From contig NZ_QAYX01000025.1 of the NCBI RefSeq assembly GCF_003054705.1, positions 744,001-808,000 on the forward strand: 64,000 nucleotides of DNA, given 5' to 3'. Each line of letters starts with the position of its first letter. The stretch's first letter is position 1. The translations under genes were made by a program, and so were the position numbers. The notes beneath the pieces were generated by a model that saw only the letters and a program-made list of their open reading frames with translations, searched no databases and was not told the DNA's origin. Shown piece after piece: positions 57,026-64,000 of this stretch. Source of the stretch: Opitutus sp. ER46 (GTDB lineage Bacteria > Verrucomicrobiota > Verrucomicrobiia > Opitutales > Opitutaceae).

Positions 57026-59002
57026 TCAGAAGGAGTACTTCACGGTGGTGGAAACGAAGTCGCGGTCGGCGAGGAGATTGTAGCGCTTGGCACCGAAGAA
57101 ATTCTGGTAGCGCAGCTCGAGCGACCACGAGTTCTGCCAGGTGAACTCGACGGCGACGCCGAGGGACTTGCGTCCGCGGACGAAGTTGCCGAGCGGGTAC
57201 GGCGTGTTGCCTTGGACGTCGTGGGAGAACGCGAGGCTCGGTGAGATGTTCACTCCGGCGAAGACGTCGTTGTAGTCGAAACGCGCCATGGCCTGGTAGC
57301 CCCAGGAGAACTTGTCGCCAAACGCGTTGCCCGGGGTGGCCGGAAGGGTGCTGCCGGTGCCGACCATCGCGGCCTGGTTGCCGCTGGTGAAGGTGCCGGG
57401 CGCTTCAAAGCGCAGGACGTTTTTGTCCGGCAGGTTGGGAACCCACATGCCGCCGATTTCGGCGACAAGGGCGACCTGGCTGGAGCCGAACGTGGGACCG
57501 AGGACCTTCGTGAAGGTCGTCTGGGCGGACCAGACATCCTCGCGCTGGTAGCCGGGGATCTCCGTGCCATAGCGGCCGAGGTAGTTGCCAATCTGGTTGT
57601 TTGCGCCGAACTGCGGGGCGAGGGCGGAAAGGGCGGCGAACAGCAGCTCGACGTCATCGACCTGGAGCGGGACGCCATGCTTGTAGGCGACCTCGCCCTG
57701 CCAGGCGATACCGAGCCGGGAGAGGTCGGTGTTGAAGCTGGCACCGACCATCTTGATGTCCTCCGGGTACTCGATGAAGTAGCGGCCCTCGTGCGCGGCC
57801 GTCAGCAGTCCGACTTGGCGCGCGCCGTTGGCGATGGTGGTGGCGGCGGGGTAGAAGGGCTGGAGCGTGGCGGGCAGCGCGCTGGCGGGCACCCCGGTGA
57901 GCGCGGCGCCGAGGAGCGTCTGCAACGCGGCGGGCACGCCGGCGGGCGGGTAGCCGGCGGCGATCATGCCCGGGGCGAGATTCTGGGTCGCGAGATTCGA
58001 GGCGGTTGTCTGCACCAGCTGCGCGCTGACCCCGGCGGTCGGCGTGACGGCGCTGATGATCGGCAGCCGGCTGTGGTAGTTCATGAAGTACAGGCCGAAC
58101 TCGGTGTCCTTGAGCCCAGGCGCCATGATGCGCATGGCGGCGCCGTATTGGTTGAAGTTGCCGCCGTCTCGGTCGTTGGCGCGCGGGATGGCGCCCAGCT
58201 CACTGCGATCGGACAGGGCGCCGAACCCGAGCATGACCTTGCGGCCGCCGCGTGGGGCGAAGTCGTTCGTCGAAAAGAACGTGCCGGCCGGCTCGGTCTC
58301 GGTGCGGCGGAACTCGAGCAGCCAGAACGCCTCGAGGTTGATATTCGGGGTGAGGCCGAAGGACACCTTGGCGAGGTTGTTTGGGAGGAAGGCCTCGCGC
58401 AGCTCGGCGCCGGGGACGCGAAGCTTGGAGACGTCGACCGCGTTCACGACGTTGATGCCGTTCGGAATGAACGTGCTCTCGCCGAGGCTCAGGACCTGGC
58501 GGCCGATCCGGAAATCAAAGGGACGGCCCGCGATCTCCGAGCGGTACACGCCGTACAGGTCGAGCAGGTCGGCGCGGCGACCGGCGCGGTCCTTGATCTC
58601 GTCCGTCAGCGGGAGGTGCCGACGGTCCTTATCCATCACCTCATAATCGTAGAAATACGTGACGCGGGCGAAGCCTTCGAGGTGGGGGCCGTATTTCAGG
58701 CTCAGCTCGTGCGTGCCCTTGAAGACCTCGGACGCCCAGCCTTTCGGAAAATTGAGATTGCCGTCGTCACCGTTGACGGAGTTGGCGTAGCCGCCGTTCG
58801 ACGTGCCGTAGAGCCAGGGATCGGGATCGTTCAGCCGATAGATCGCTCCGAGCGAGAAGGTGCTGTCGAAGCTGCCGGAGACCGGGCCGGCTTTGAACGG
58901 CAGCGCCTGGATCGTAGGGGCCAGACCGAGCCCAAGCAGGAGGCTGGTCGCAACGATGAGCGTCCGGGCATGCCGGAGCACAACACAACGGGTGGGGTTC
59001 AT
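57026..59002 (-). CDS. DUF1302 outer-membrane beta-barrel protein
   Basis: 658 residues; signal peptide (about 1-33), amphipathic strands and a C-terminal TTVKYSF ending in Phe, as required for Bam-assembled barrels. Recognisable family sequence: FDSTFSLGAIYRLNDPDPWLYG, DFRIGRQVLSLGESTFIPNGIN and FLPNNLAKVSFGLTPNINLEAFW. DUF1302 proteins are thought to be pores for hydrophobic compounds. It is the first gene of the - strand lipid cluster; its promoter must lie in the 244-bp gap that also holds the 14-bp palindrome at 59159. ATG 59002. Confidence 0.9.
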   Translation of the reverse strand: MNPTRCVVLRHARTLIVATSLLLGLGLAPTIQALPFKAGPVSGSFDSTFSLGAIYRLNDPDPWLYGTSNGGYANSVNGDDGNLNFPKGWASEVFKGTHELSLKYGPHLEGFARVTYFYDYEVMDKDRRHLPLTDEIKDRAGRRADLLDLYGVYRSEIAGRPFDFRIGRQVLSLGESTFIPNGINVVNAVDVSKLRVPGAELREAFLPNNLAKVSFGLTPNINLEAFWLLEFRRTETEPAGTFFSTNDFAPRGGRKVMLGFGALSDRSELGAIPRANDRDGGNFNQYGAAMRIMAPGLKDTEFGLYFMNYHSRLPIISAVTPTAGVSAQLVQTTASNLATQNLAPGMIAAGYPPAGVPAALQTLLGAALTGVPASALPATLQPFYPAATTIANGARQVGLLTAAHEGRYFIEYPEDIKMVGASFNTDLSRLGIAWQGEVAYKHGVPLQVDDVELLFAALSALAPQFGANNQIGNYLGRYGTEIPGYQREDVWSAQTTFTKVLGPTFGSSQVALVAEIGGMWVPNLPDKNVLRFEAPGTFTSGNQAAMVGTGSTLPATPGNAFGDKFSWGYQAMARFDYNDVFAGVNISPSLAFSHDVQGNTPYPLGNFVRGRKSLGVAVEFTWQNSWSLELRYQNFFGAKRYNLLADRDFVSTTVKYSF

Positions 59003-59158
59003 TGGGGGGGAACAACTGACCCTGCGGCTGCAGGCCGGTGCCCGAAGGACGGCTGCAGCGGGTCAGACGCGTGGGTGTGGGTGTAGGGTGGGGAACTAAG
59101 CCGGGTGGGGGCCGGCGGGGGAACGGCGTGCACCGAAGTCAGCGAAGGAGGCTTTGCA

Positions 59159-59172
59159 AGCGAATATTCGCT
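59159..59172. promoter_or_regulatory. 14-bp perfect palindrome, putative operator of the fatty-acyl regulator
   Basis: AGCGAATATTCGCT reads identically on both strands. It lies 75 bp upstream of the thioesterase/regulator operon and 157 bp upstream of the divergent DUF1302 operon, flanked by TTTGCAA and GTTGCGAATTC half-site-like words. An identical core lies before the second thiolase at 61534. It is probably the binding site of the XRE/ScfR regulator encoded at 59732. Confidence 0.65.
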
Positions 59173-59246
59173 AAAAGTTGCGAATTCTTGACCGGCATGC
59201 ATCGGTACCGCAGCTTTTCGCGCCCCTCACCCCTGAGCCACCCCAC

Positions 59247-59723
59247 ATGGCCGAAACCTGGAAGTCCCGCTTTTTGCGCTGGCGAATCAACTGGTTCCCC
59301 GCGTACCGCCGCACCGGCGCCCGGGTCGTTTATCTCGCGCCCGATCACACGGAAATGCGCATCGCACTGCCGCTGGGCCGGGCGACGCGCAACCTCAACG
59401 GCACGCTGTATGGCGGCGCCATCTACGCCGCGGTCGACCCGCTCCACGCTTTGCTCGTGTCCGCGCAGCTCGGCCGCCGGCACCAGGTCTGGGTGCGGGC
59501 CGCGCGCATCAGCTTTCGGCGCCAGGGGCGGTCCACGCTATATGCGACGGCCCGGGTTGAACCGGCCGAGGTGGCTGAGCTGCGGGCCGAGCTCGAGGAG
59601 ACCGGCCGCGCTGAGCGGGATTTTCGCCTCGATCTGCAGGACGCGAGCGGCGAGGTCTGCGCTCATTGCGTCGTCACGGTCCACGTTCGCTCCCGCGTCC
59701 CCGCCGTCCCCCAAGCCGCCTGA
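59247..59723 (+). CDS. Hotdog-fold thioesterase (DUF4442/PaaI-like)
   Basis: 158 residues. The hotdog-fold core LNGTLYGGAIYAAVDPLHALL, with a following strand HQVWVRAARISFRRQGRSTLYA, matches DUF4442/YiiD-C-type thioesterases that hydrolyse acyl-CoA. The ATG at 59247 (MAETWKSRFL) is chosen; an upstream start at 59178 would add a poorly conserved 23 residues overlapping the operator region. It is coupled to the regulator gene 8 bp downstream and may limit acyl-CoA accumulation. Confidence 0.82.
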   Translation: MAETWKSRFLRWRINWFPAYRRTGARVVYLAPDHTEMRIALPLGRATRNLNGTLYGGAIYAAVDPLHALLVSAQLGRRHQVWVRAARISFRRQGRSTLYATARVEPAEVAELRAELEETGRAERDFRLDLQDASGEVCAHCVVTVHVRSRVPAVPQAA

Positions 59724-59731
59724 TTTTCCTG

Positions 59732-61306
59732 ATGTCCTCCGCCACCTCCGTTGATTTCGCCGCCGCTGCCGCCGTCCTGCCGCACAAGGAGAACCTCCGG
59801 TTCATCCTTGGGCTGAAGCTGAGCCGCCTCCGCAAGGCGCGCGAACTCTCGTTCAAGGACCTGTCGGAGCGCACCGGCCTGACCACCTCGTACCTCAATG
59901 AGATCGAGAAGGGCAAAAAGTACCCCAAGCCCGAAAAGATTGCCGCCCTGGCCAACGCTCTCGGCACGAGCTACGACGAACTCGTCTCGCTCCAGCTCGG
60001 ACCGCAGCTCGACCGCCTCGCCGCCCTCCTGAAATCGGGACTCCTCCAGGCGCTGCCGCTGCACGTGTTCGGACTCTCGCCCGCCGACCTCGTCGCCATT
60101 GCGTCCAGTGACCCCGAGCGGATCAGCGCCCTCTTCGACACCCTCCTCACGATTGCGCGGCGGTTCGACGTGAAGATGGACGACCTGCTGCTCGCGGCGA
60201 TGCGCTCCTACGTGGAGCAGAATCACAACTACTTCGAGGACCTGGAGGTGAGTTCGGAGGCGTTTCGTGCCGCGCATGGCTGGCCGCGCCGGGCGACGCC
60301 CGACATGAAGCAGCTCCGCACCTGCCTCATCAAAGAGTACAAGTACTCGATCGATGACACGATGCTGGCGACCCATCCGGACCTCCAGCGGTTGCGCGCG
60401 GTTTCGACCAACGGCGACTCCCGCCGGCTGTACCTGAACTCCCGGCTCAGCGAATGGCAGCAGGCCTTCCTCGTGGCGCGTGAGATCGGTGCCCGCTACC
60501 TCGGGCTGAACCCCGGGCCGACGACCTCTCCGCTGGTCAAGGTCGAGTCGTATCCCCAGCTCATCGACAACTTCCGCGCTTCGTACTTCGCCGGCGCGCT
60601 GCTGCTGAATCGCACGTTGCTCGAGGGCGACCTGCGGCGCTTCTTCTCGCTCGCGCGCTGGGAGGGCGAGGTGCTCGTTGCTATCCTCGAGAAGTACCAG
60701 TCGACGCCGGAGATGCTCTTCCACCGGCTCACGCAGATTCTCCCCCGGCTGTTCGCGCTGGAGCAGATGTATTTCATCCGCTTCGACCGCCGTCTTGGCA
60801 CTCCGCACGTCTCGATCGGCAAGGAACTGCAGTACCACGGCATTCACGGCACCCACAGCATCAAGGACGAGGAGCACTACTGCCGCCGCGTGCTCGCCGT
60901 GCAGGCGCTGCTCAGCCTCGAGGCGGGTGGGCTCGCCAACGGCCCCATCGTGCACGCGCAACGCACGCGCGACCACGCGACCGACGAGGAGTTCTTCAAC
61001 CTGTCCGTCACCTATTCTCAGGGGCCGGGCAGCGACGTGCTGTCCTGTGTGAGTATTGGTTTCCGCGTCGACGAAGCGCTGAAGCGCATGCTCGCGTTCT
61101 GGAACGATTCCGCCGTGCCGAGCCGCGTCGTGGGCTCCACGTGCGAACGCTGCCCCCTCACGGATTGCGCCGAACGCGCGGCAGCTCCCGTCCTCCACGC
61201 CAAGACCGAGCGCCGCCAGCGCGAGATCGAGGCAATCGCGGCGCTCGCGGCGATCGGCGCCGCCAGCGGCGTCGATCGCCGAGGGAGTGAGGGAATGAAG
61301 GAATGA
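59732..61306 (+). CDS. XRE-type short-chain fatty-acyl regulator (ScfR/RamB family)
   Basis: 524 residues. N-terminal XRE helix-turn-helix (about 22-75; KARELSFKDLSERTGLTTSY, LNEIEKGKKYPKPEKI), a long central region, and the C-terminal signature RCPLTDCAERAA (about 473-484) of short-chain-fatty-acyl regulators (RamB, MccR, PrpR-type). These proteins bind acyl-CoA and control acetate, propionate and fatty-acid genes. ATG 59732 is preferred over a start 22 codons upstream, whose residues are Arg/Pro-rich. Its last residues (GSEGMKE) are encoded by the start of the repeat block at 61281. Confidence 0.9.
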   Translation: MSSATSVDFAAAAAVLPHKENLRFILGLKLSRLRKARELSFKDLSERTGLTTSYLNEIEKGKKYPKPEKIAALANALGTSYDELVSLQLGPQLDRLAALLKSGLLQALPLHVFGLSPADLVAIASSDPERISALFDTLLTIARRFDVKMDDLLLAAMRSYVEQNHNYFEDLEVSSEAFRAAHGWPRRATPDMKQLRTCLIKEYKYSIDDTMLATHPDLQRLRAVSTNGDSRRLYLNSRLSEWQQAFLVAREIGARYLGLNPGPTTSPLVKVESYPQLIDNFRASYFAGALLLNRTLLEGDLRRFFSLARWEGEVLVAILEKYQSTPEMLFHRLTQILPRLFALEQMYFIRFDRRLGTPHVSIGKELQYHGIHGTHSIKDEEHYCRRVLAVQALLSLEAGGLANGPIVHAQRTRDHATDEEFFNLSVTYSQGPGSDVLSCVSIGFRVDEALKRMLAFWNDSAVPSRVVGSTCERCPLTDCAERAAAPVLHAKTERRQREIEAIAALAAIGAASGVDRRGSEGMKE

Positions 61307-61376
61307 GGGAGTGAGTGAAGGGGCGTGAAAGTGAAAGGGAGGCGGGAGTGAAAGTGAGGGTGAAAGTGAAAGTAGA
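61281..61376. repeat. Mixed 8-bp and 6-bp tandem repeat tract overlapping regulator C-terminus
   Basis: Starts with GAGGGAGT/GAGGGAAT units, continues into GTGAAA, GTGAGG and GAGTGAAA units up to 61376, all on one strand. Its first 26 bp encode the last seven residues and stop of the regulator gene, so the repeat probably extended into it. The same units occur at 44371 and 45515. Confidence 0.75.
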
Positions 61377-61466
61377 CGGACTAAACTGATCACTGGGAGG
61401 CGACTGAGGACGCTGAGCCGAGCTGGCGCGCCTGGCGGTCTGCCCGCGCCTCTTCGAGCCCCACAG

Positions 61467-61500
61467 AGTGAAGCCGTGCGCGCCGTCGCACGGCTTCACT
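61467..61500. terminator. 14-bp perfect stem-loop between regulator and thiolase genes
   Basis: Arms AGTGAAGCCGTGCG (61467-61480) and CGCACGGCTTCACT (61487-61500) pair perfectly around a 6-nt loop and are followed by TTTCGG. It is a strong hairpin with a short T tract, likely terminating the regulator operon. It lies about 130 bp before the second thiolase. Beside it and the palindrome at 61532, the 61307-61631 gap holds only the repeat tract. Confidence 0.55.
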
Positions 61501-61531
61501 TTCGGCGAAAAAAGTCGGATTTCGGTTTGAC

Positions 61532-61547
61532 GAGCGAATATTCGCTC
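61532..61547. promoter_or_regulatory. 16-bp perfect palindrome, second putative regulator operator
   Basis: GAGCGAATATTCGCTC contains the same 14-bp core as the site at 59159, 84 bp upstream of the thiolase start (similar to the 75 bp at the other site). A TTGACG overlapping its left edge (61527-61532) could be a -35 box, but no good -10 follows. Two such identical perfect palindromes in front of regulon genes are unlikely by chance. Confidence 0.65.
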
Positions 61548-61631
61548 ATTTGGTGCGATTCGCTTTTCCCACCACACGCGCCGGCTCGCTTTCGCCGGTT
61601 CCACCAGACGCCCCCCGCGTCGCGTTCCCAC

Positions 61632-62924
61632 ATGAAATCCCCCCTCTACATCGTCGAGGGCGTCCGCACGCCCTTTGCCAAGGCCGGCACGACCCTTGCC
61701 GACGCCGACGCCACCGAGCTCGGCCGCACCGCGGTCGCCGCGCTGCTCGCCCGCACCGGCATCGATCCCTCGACCATCGACGACGTCGTCATCGGCTGCG
61801 TCGGCAACCCGGCCGACGCCGCGAACGTCGGCCGTGTGATCGCCCTGCGCGCCGGCATCCCGCAGTCGGTCCCCGCGATTACGGTCTCGCGCAACTGCGC
61901 CTCCGGTCTCGAGGCGATCACGCAGGCGGCGCAGAAGCACGCCGCCGGTGAGGGCGAGGTGTTTGTCGTGGGTGGCGCCGAGAGCATGAGCAACTACCCG
62001 CTGCTCTACCGCCCGGAGACGGCGCGGAAGTTCGGCACGCTCGCCCGGGCGAAATCCCTCGGCAGCCGGGTGAGGGCGATGCTGGCGTTTCGGCCGAAGG
62101 ATTTTTCCCCGCGCATCAGCCTCCTGCTCGGGCTCAACGATCCGGTGTGCGGCATGAACATGGGTGAGACCGCCGAGGTGCTCGCCCGCGAATGGGCAAT
62201 CTCGCGCGACCAGCAGGACGAGTTCGCGCTGCTCTCCCACCAGCGCGCCCATGCCGCGGCGCGCCAGCAATATTTCAAGGACGAGACCGTGCCGGTCTTT
62301 CCGCACACGAGCCGCAAACCGATCGCCGTCGAGGCCGACAACGGCGTGCGCGAGAACCAGAGTCGCGAGGCTCTGGCGAAGCTGCGGCCGGTCTTCGTCA
62401 AACAGGGCGGCAGCGTCACGCCCGGCAATTCCTCCCAAATCACCGATGGTGCCGGCGCACTGCTCTTGATGAGCGAGACCGCGCTCGCCCGTTCCGGGCT
62501 CCAGCCGCTCGGCCGCATCGTGGGCTACGCGTACGCCGGCTGTGATCCGGCGCGCATGGGGCTCGGCCCCGTGTACGCCATGAGCCGACTCGAGCAGCGC
62601 ACCGGCCTGCGGCTCGACCAGGCCGACCTCGTCGAAATCAACGAGGCCTTCGCCGCCCAGGTCCTGGCCTGCCGTGCCGCCGCGCAATCGACCGACTTCG
62701 GCCGCCAGTATCTCGGCCGTGACCGCGAGCTTGGCGAGATCCCGCTCGAGAAACTCAACGTCAACGGCGGCGCCATCGCGCTGGGCCACCCGGTCGGTGC
62801 GTCCGGCGCGCGGCTCGTGCTCTCCACCGTTCGCGAGCTCCGCCGCCGCAAGGCGAAGAACGCCGTCGTCTCCCTCTGCATCGGCGGCGGCCAGGGCGGC
62901 GCGCTCTGGCTCGAGGCCGCCTGA
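61632..62924 (+). CDS. Acetyl-CoA acyltransferase, FadI-like
   Basis: 430 residues, longer than the other thiolase encoded at 46453. Nucleophile Cys89 ([11 protein letters not shown]), [27 protein letters not shown] and the C-terminal CIGGGQGG. The extra length (about 190-215 and 350-385) resembles FadI/trifunctional-beta types that pair with FadJ-like multifunctional enzymes, and the next gene does encode such a protein. ATG 61632 ([14 protein letters not shown]). Upstream lies the 16-bp palindrome at 61532. Confidence 0.93.
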   Translation: MKSPLYIVEGVRTPFAKAGTTLADADATELGRTAVAALLARTGIDPSTIDDVVIGCVGNPADAANVGRVIALRAGIPQSVPAITVSRNCASGLEAITQAAQKHAAGEGEVFVVGGAESMSNYPLLYRPETARKFGTLARAKSLGSRVRAMLAFRPKDFSPRISLLLGLNDPVCGMNMGETAEVLAREWAISRDQQDEFALLSHQRAHAAARQQYFKDETVPVFPHTSRKPIAVEADNGVRENQSREALAKLRPVFVKQGGSVTPGNSSQITDGAGALLLMSETALARSGLQPLGRIVGYAYAGCDPARMGLGPVYAMSRLEQRTGLRLDQADLVEINEAFAAQVLACRAAAQSTDFGRQYLGRDRELGEIPLEKLNVNGGAIALGHPVGASGARLVLSTVRELRRRKAKNAVVSLCIGGGQGGALWLEAA

Positions 62925-63080
62925 GCCGGCCGTCGCGCTGCCGCGCTCGCGATACCGCCACGTCTCACGCGGGTCGATTGCCGCCGAGTCTGCCGCCTTC
63001 GTTATTCCCCACCGCCTCCGCTTTCGGTTCTCCCTCGATTCCCCACGTTCCCGCGCCTCGCCGGCGTCTCACCCCTCGCC

Positions 63081-64000
63081 ATGAGCAACATCACGCGCAC
63101 CCTCGCCGCTGACGGCGTCTGCCTGCTGACCTTCGACCGCCCTGATTCGTCCGCGAACGTGTTCGACGTCCCCGCCCTGCAGGAACTCGACGCGCACCTC
63201 GCTTACCTCGAGCAGTTGCGGGCGTTGCGCGGCGTTATCCTGTTCAGCGCCAAGCCGAAGATCTTCCTCGCTGGCGCCGACCTGCAGTCGCTCACGCACG
63301 ACTCCTCCGCCGCGTCGATGGAGCGCACCGGCCGCCTCGGTCAGCAGGTGTTCACACGGCTGGAGCGGCTCCCGGTGCCTTCGGTCGCCGCGATCCACGG
63401 TCTTGCGCTCGGCGGCGGTTTGGAGGTGTCACTCGCCTGTGACTGGCGCGTCGCCTCGAACGACAGCGGCACGAAGCTTGGCCTCCCGGAAACGATGCTC
63501 GGCATCCTGCCCGGCTGGGGCGGCTCCGTGCGGCTGCCTCGGCTGATCGGCTTGCCGGCCGCGCTCGGGCTGATCCTCCCGGGCAAGCAGGTCGTCGGCA
63601 CCAAGGCGCGGAAGCTCGGGCTCGTCGACGAGGTTGTCGCGCGCGAGCAGTTGCTCGACGCCGCGCGCCGGCTGCTCGCGCGCGGCAAGCGGCGGCCGGC
63701 CGCGACGCCATGGGAAAATCGCCCCGTGTTGCGCGCAATCGTGGCACGTCAGGCCCGCAAACAGCTCCTCGCCAAGACGCGCGGGCTGTATCCCGCGCCG
63801 CTGGCGGCGATTGATGTCGCCACGCGCAGCCTGGGGCTGCCGCTCGACGCGGCGCTCGATTTGGAACGCGCGGCGTTCGTTCGCCTGACGCAGACGCCGG
63901 AGTGCCAGCAGTTGATGCGGATCTTCTTCCTGCAGGAGCGGGCCAAGAAGCTTGCGGCCCCCGGGGGCGCGGGGCCGCGGGACGTCGAACGGATCGCGGT
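63081..64000 (+). CDS. Enoyl-CoA hydratase, N-terminal part of FadJ-like protein (partial)
   Basis: Open from ATG 63081 to the window end (at least 306 residues). Crotonase fold: SNITRTLAADGVCLLTFDRP, IFLAGADLQSL, HGLALGGGLEVSLACDWRVA and GLPETMLGILPGWGGSVRLPRL with both catalytic Glu residues. The last 100 residues, a helical linker, resemble the start of the dehydrogenase part of FadB/FadJ/trifunctional alpha proteins, so the complete protein is probably a fused ECH/HAD of about 700 residues. 156 bp downstream of the FadI-like gene. Confidence 0.88.
   Translation, partial: MSNITRTLAADGVCLLTFDRPDSSANVFDVPALQELDAHLAYLEQLRALRGVILFSAKPKIFLAGADLQSLTHDSSAASMERTGRLGQQVFTRLERLPVPSVAAIHGLALGGGLEVSLACDWRVASNDSGTKLGLPETMLGILPGWGGSVRLPRLIGLPAALGLILPGKQVVGTKARKLGLVDEVVAREQLLDAARRLLARGKRRPAATPWENRPVLRAIVARQARKQLLAKTRGLYPAPLAAIDVATRSLGLPLDAALDLERAAFVRLTQTPECQQLMRIFFLQERAKKLAAPGGAGPRDVERIA

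Overview
The window is about 64 kb of high-GC chromosomal DNA with densely packed genes, many joined by ATGA, GTGA or TTGA stop/start overlaps. The gene content suggests a Gram-negative bacterium of the Opitutaceae type (phylum Verrucomicrobiota): a secreted pectinesterase-polygalacturonase fusion, secreted proteins with Ig-like and C-terminal adhesion-like repeats, outer-membrane beta-barrel and lipid-transport families, and helical-repeat membrane proteins. The taxonomic call is an inference from gene content and style, not from a marker gene. I saw no rRNA, tRNA, CRISPR array, integrase or insertion sequence.

Layout. (1) 59-3919: an FtsB/DivIC-like cell-division protein, a UDP-sugar pyrophosphorylase and a phosphohexomutase, all +. 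(2) 4027-9354: a large CHASE/PAS/GAF sensor kinase and a secreted repeat protein, closed by a strong bidirectional hairpin at 9352-9384. (3) 9416-13082 (-): pyruvate dehydrogenase pdhA-pdhB-pdhC. (4) 13322-22866 (-): a nine-gene chemotaxis operon (response regulator, CheA, CheW, soluble receptor, CheR, CheB, CheY-like, CheC-like, PAS/GAF histidine kinase). (5) 23284-23502 (+): a small orphan protein behind a good sigma70-like promoter. (6) 23545-35286 (-): the most unusual locus, described below. (7) 35562-39933: a CE8-GH28 pectin-degrading fusion and a divergent beta-propeller-like protein. (8) 40162-64000: a fatty-acid or lipid uptake and beta-oxidation regulon.

Region 6, in transcription order, encodes an ECF-like sigma factor, a zinc-finger anti-sigma-like domain fused to a C39/papain-like cysteine peptidase, a degenerate GrpE-like exchange factor, two dynamin-like GTPases (one with a hydrophobic hairpin, one with a CxxCxxC motif), a 1333-residue Hsp70 whose ATPase domain is joined to helical repeats, a transmembrane segment and a large extracytoplasmic tail, and a membrane-anchored helical-repeat protein. 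Most junctions overlap or nearly overlap. I read it as a sigma-controlled, membrane-associated Hsp70/GrpE/dynamin machine, possibly for envelope stress or membrane remodelling. It is the best candidate for an undescribed system here.

Region 8 reads as one pathway. A DUF1302 outer-membrane barrel, a DUF1329 periplasmic protein, a possible small membrane protein, a YCF48-type protein and an RND/MMPL transporter would move a hydrophobic acyl substrate. FadD activates it. An acyl-CoA dehydrogenase of VLCAD length, fused HAD/ECH proteins and two thiolases oxidise it. EtfAB plus a split HdrD/NarI-like membrane Fe-S oxidoreductase pass the electrons to quinone. A hotdog thioesterase and a short-chain-fatty-acyl-type XRE regulator (ScfR/RamB family) sit divergently, and an identical 14-bp perfect palindrome lies in front of the regulator operon and again in front of the second thiolase. 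Several intergenic regions carry families of 6-, 7- and 8-bp short tandem repeats, some arranged as inverted pairs.
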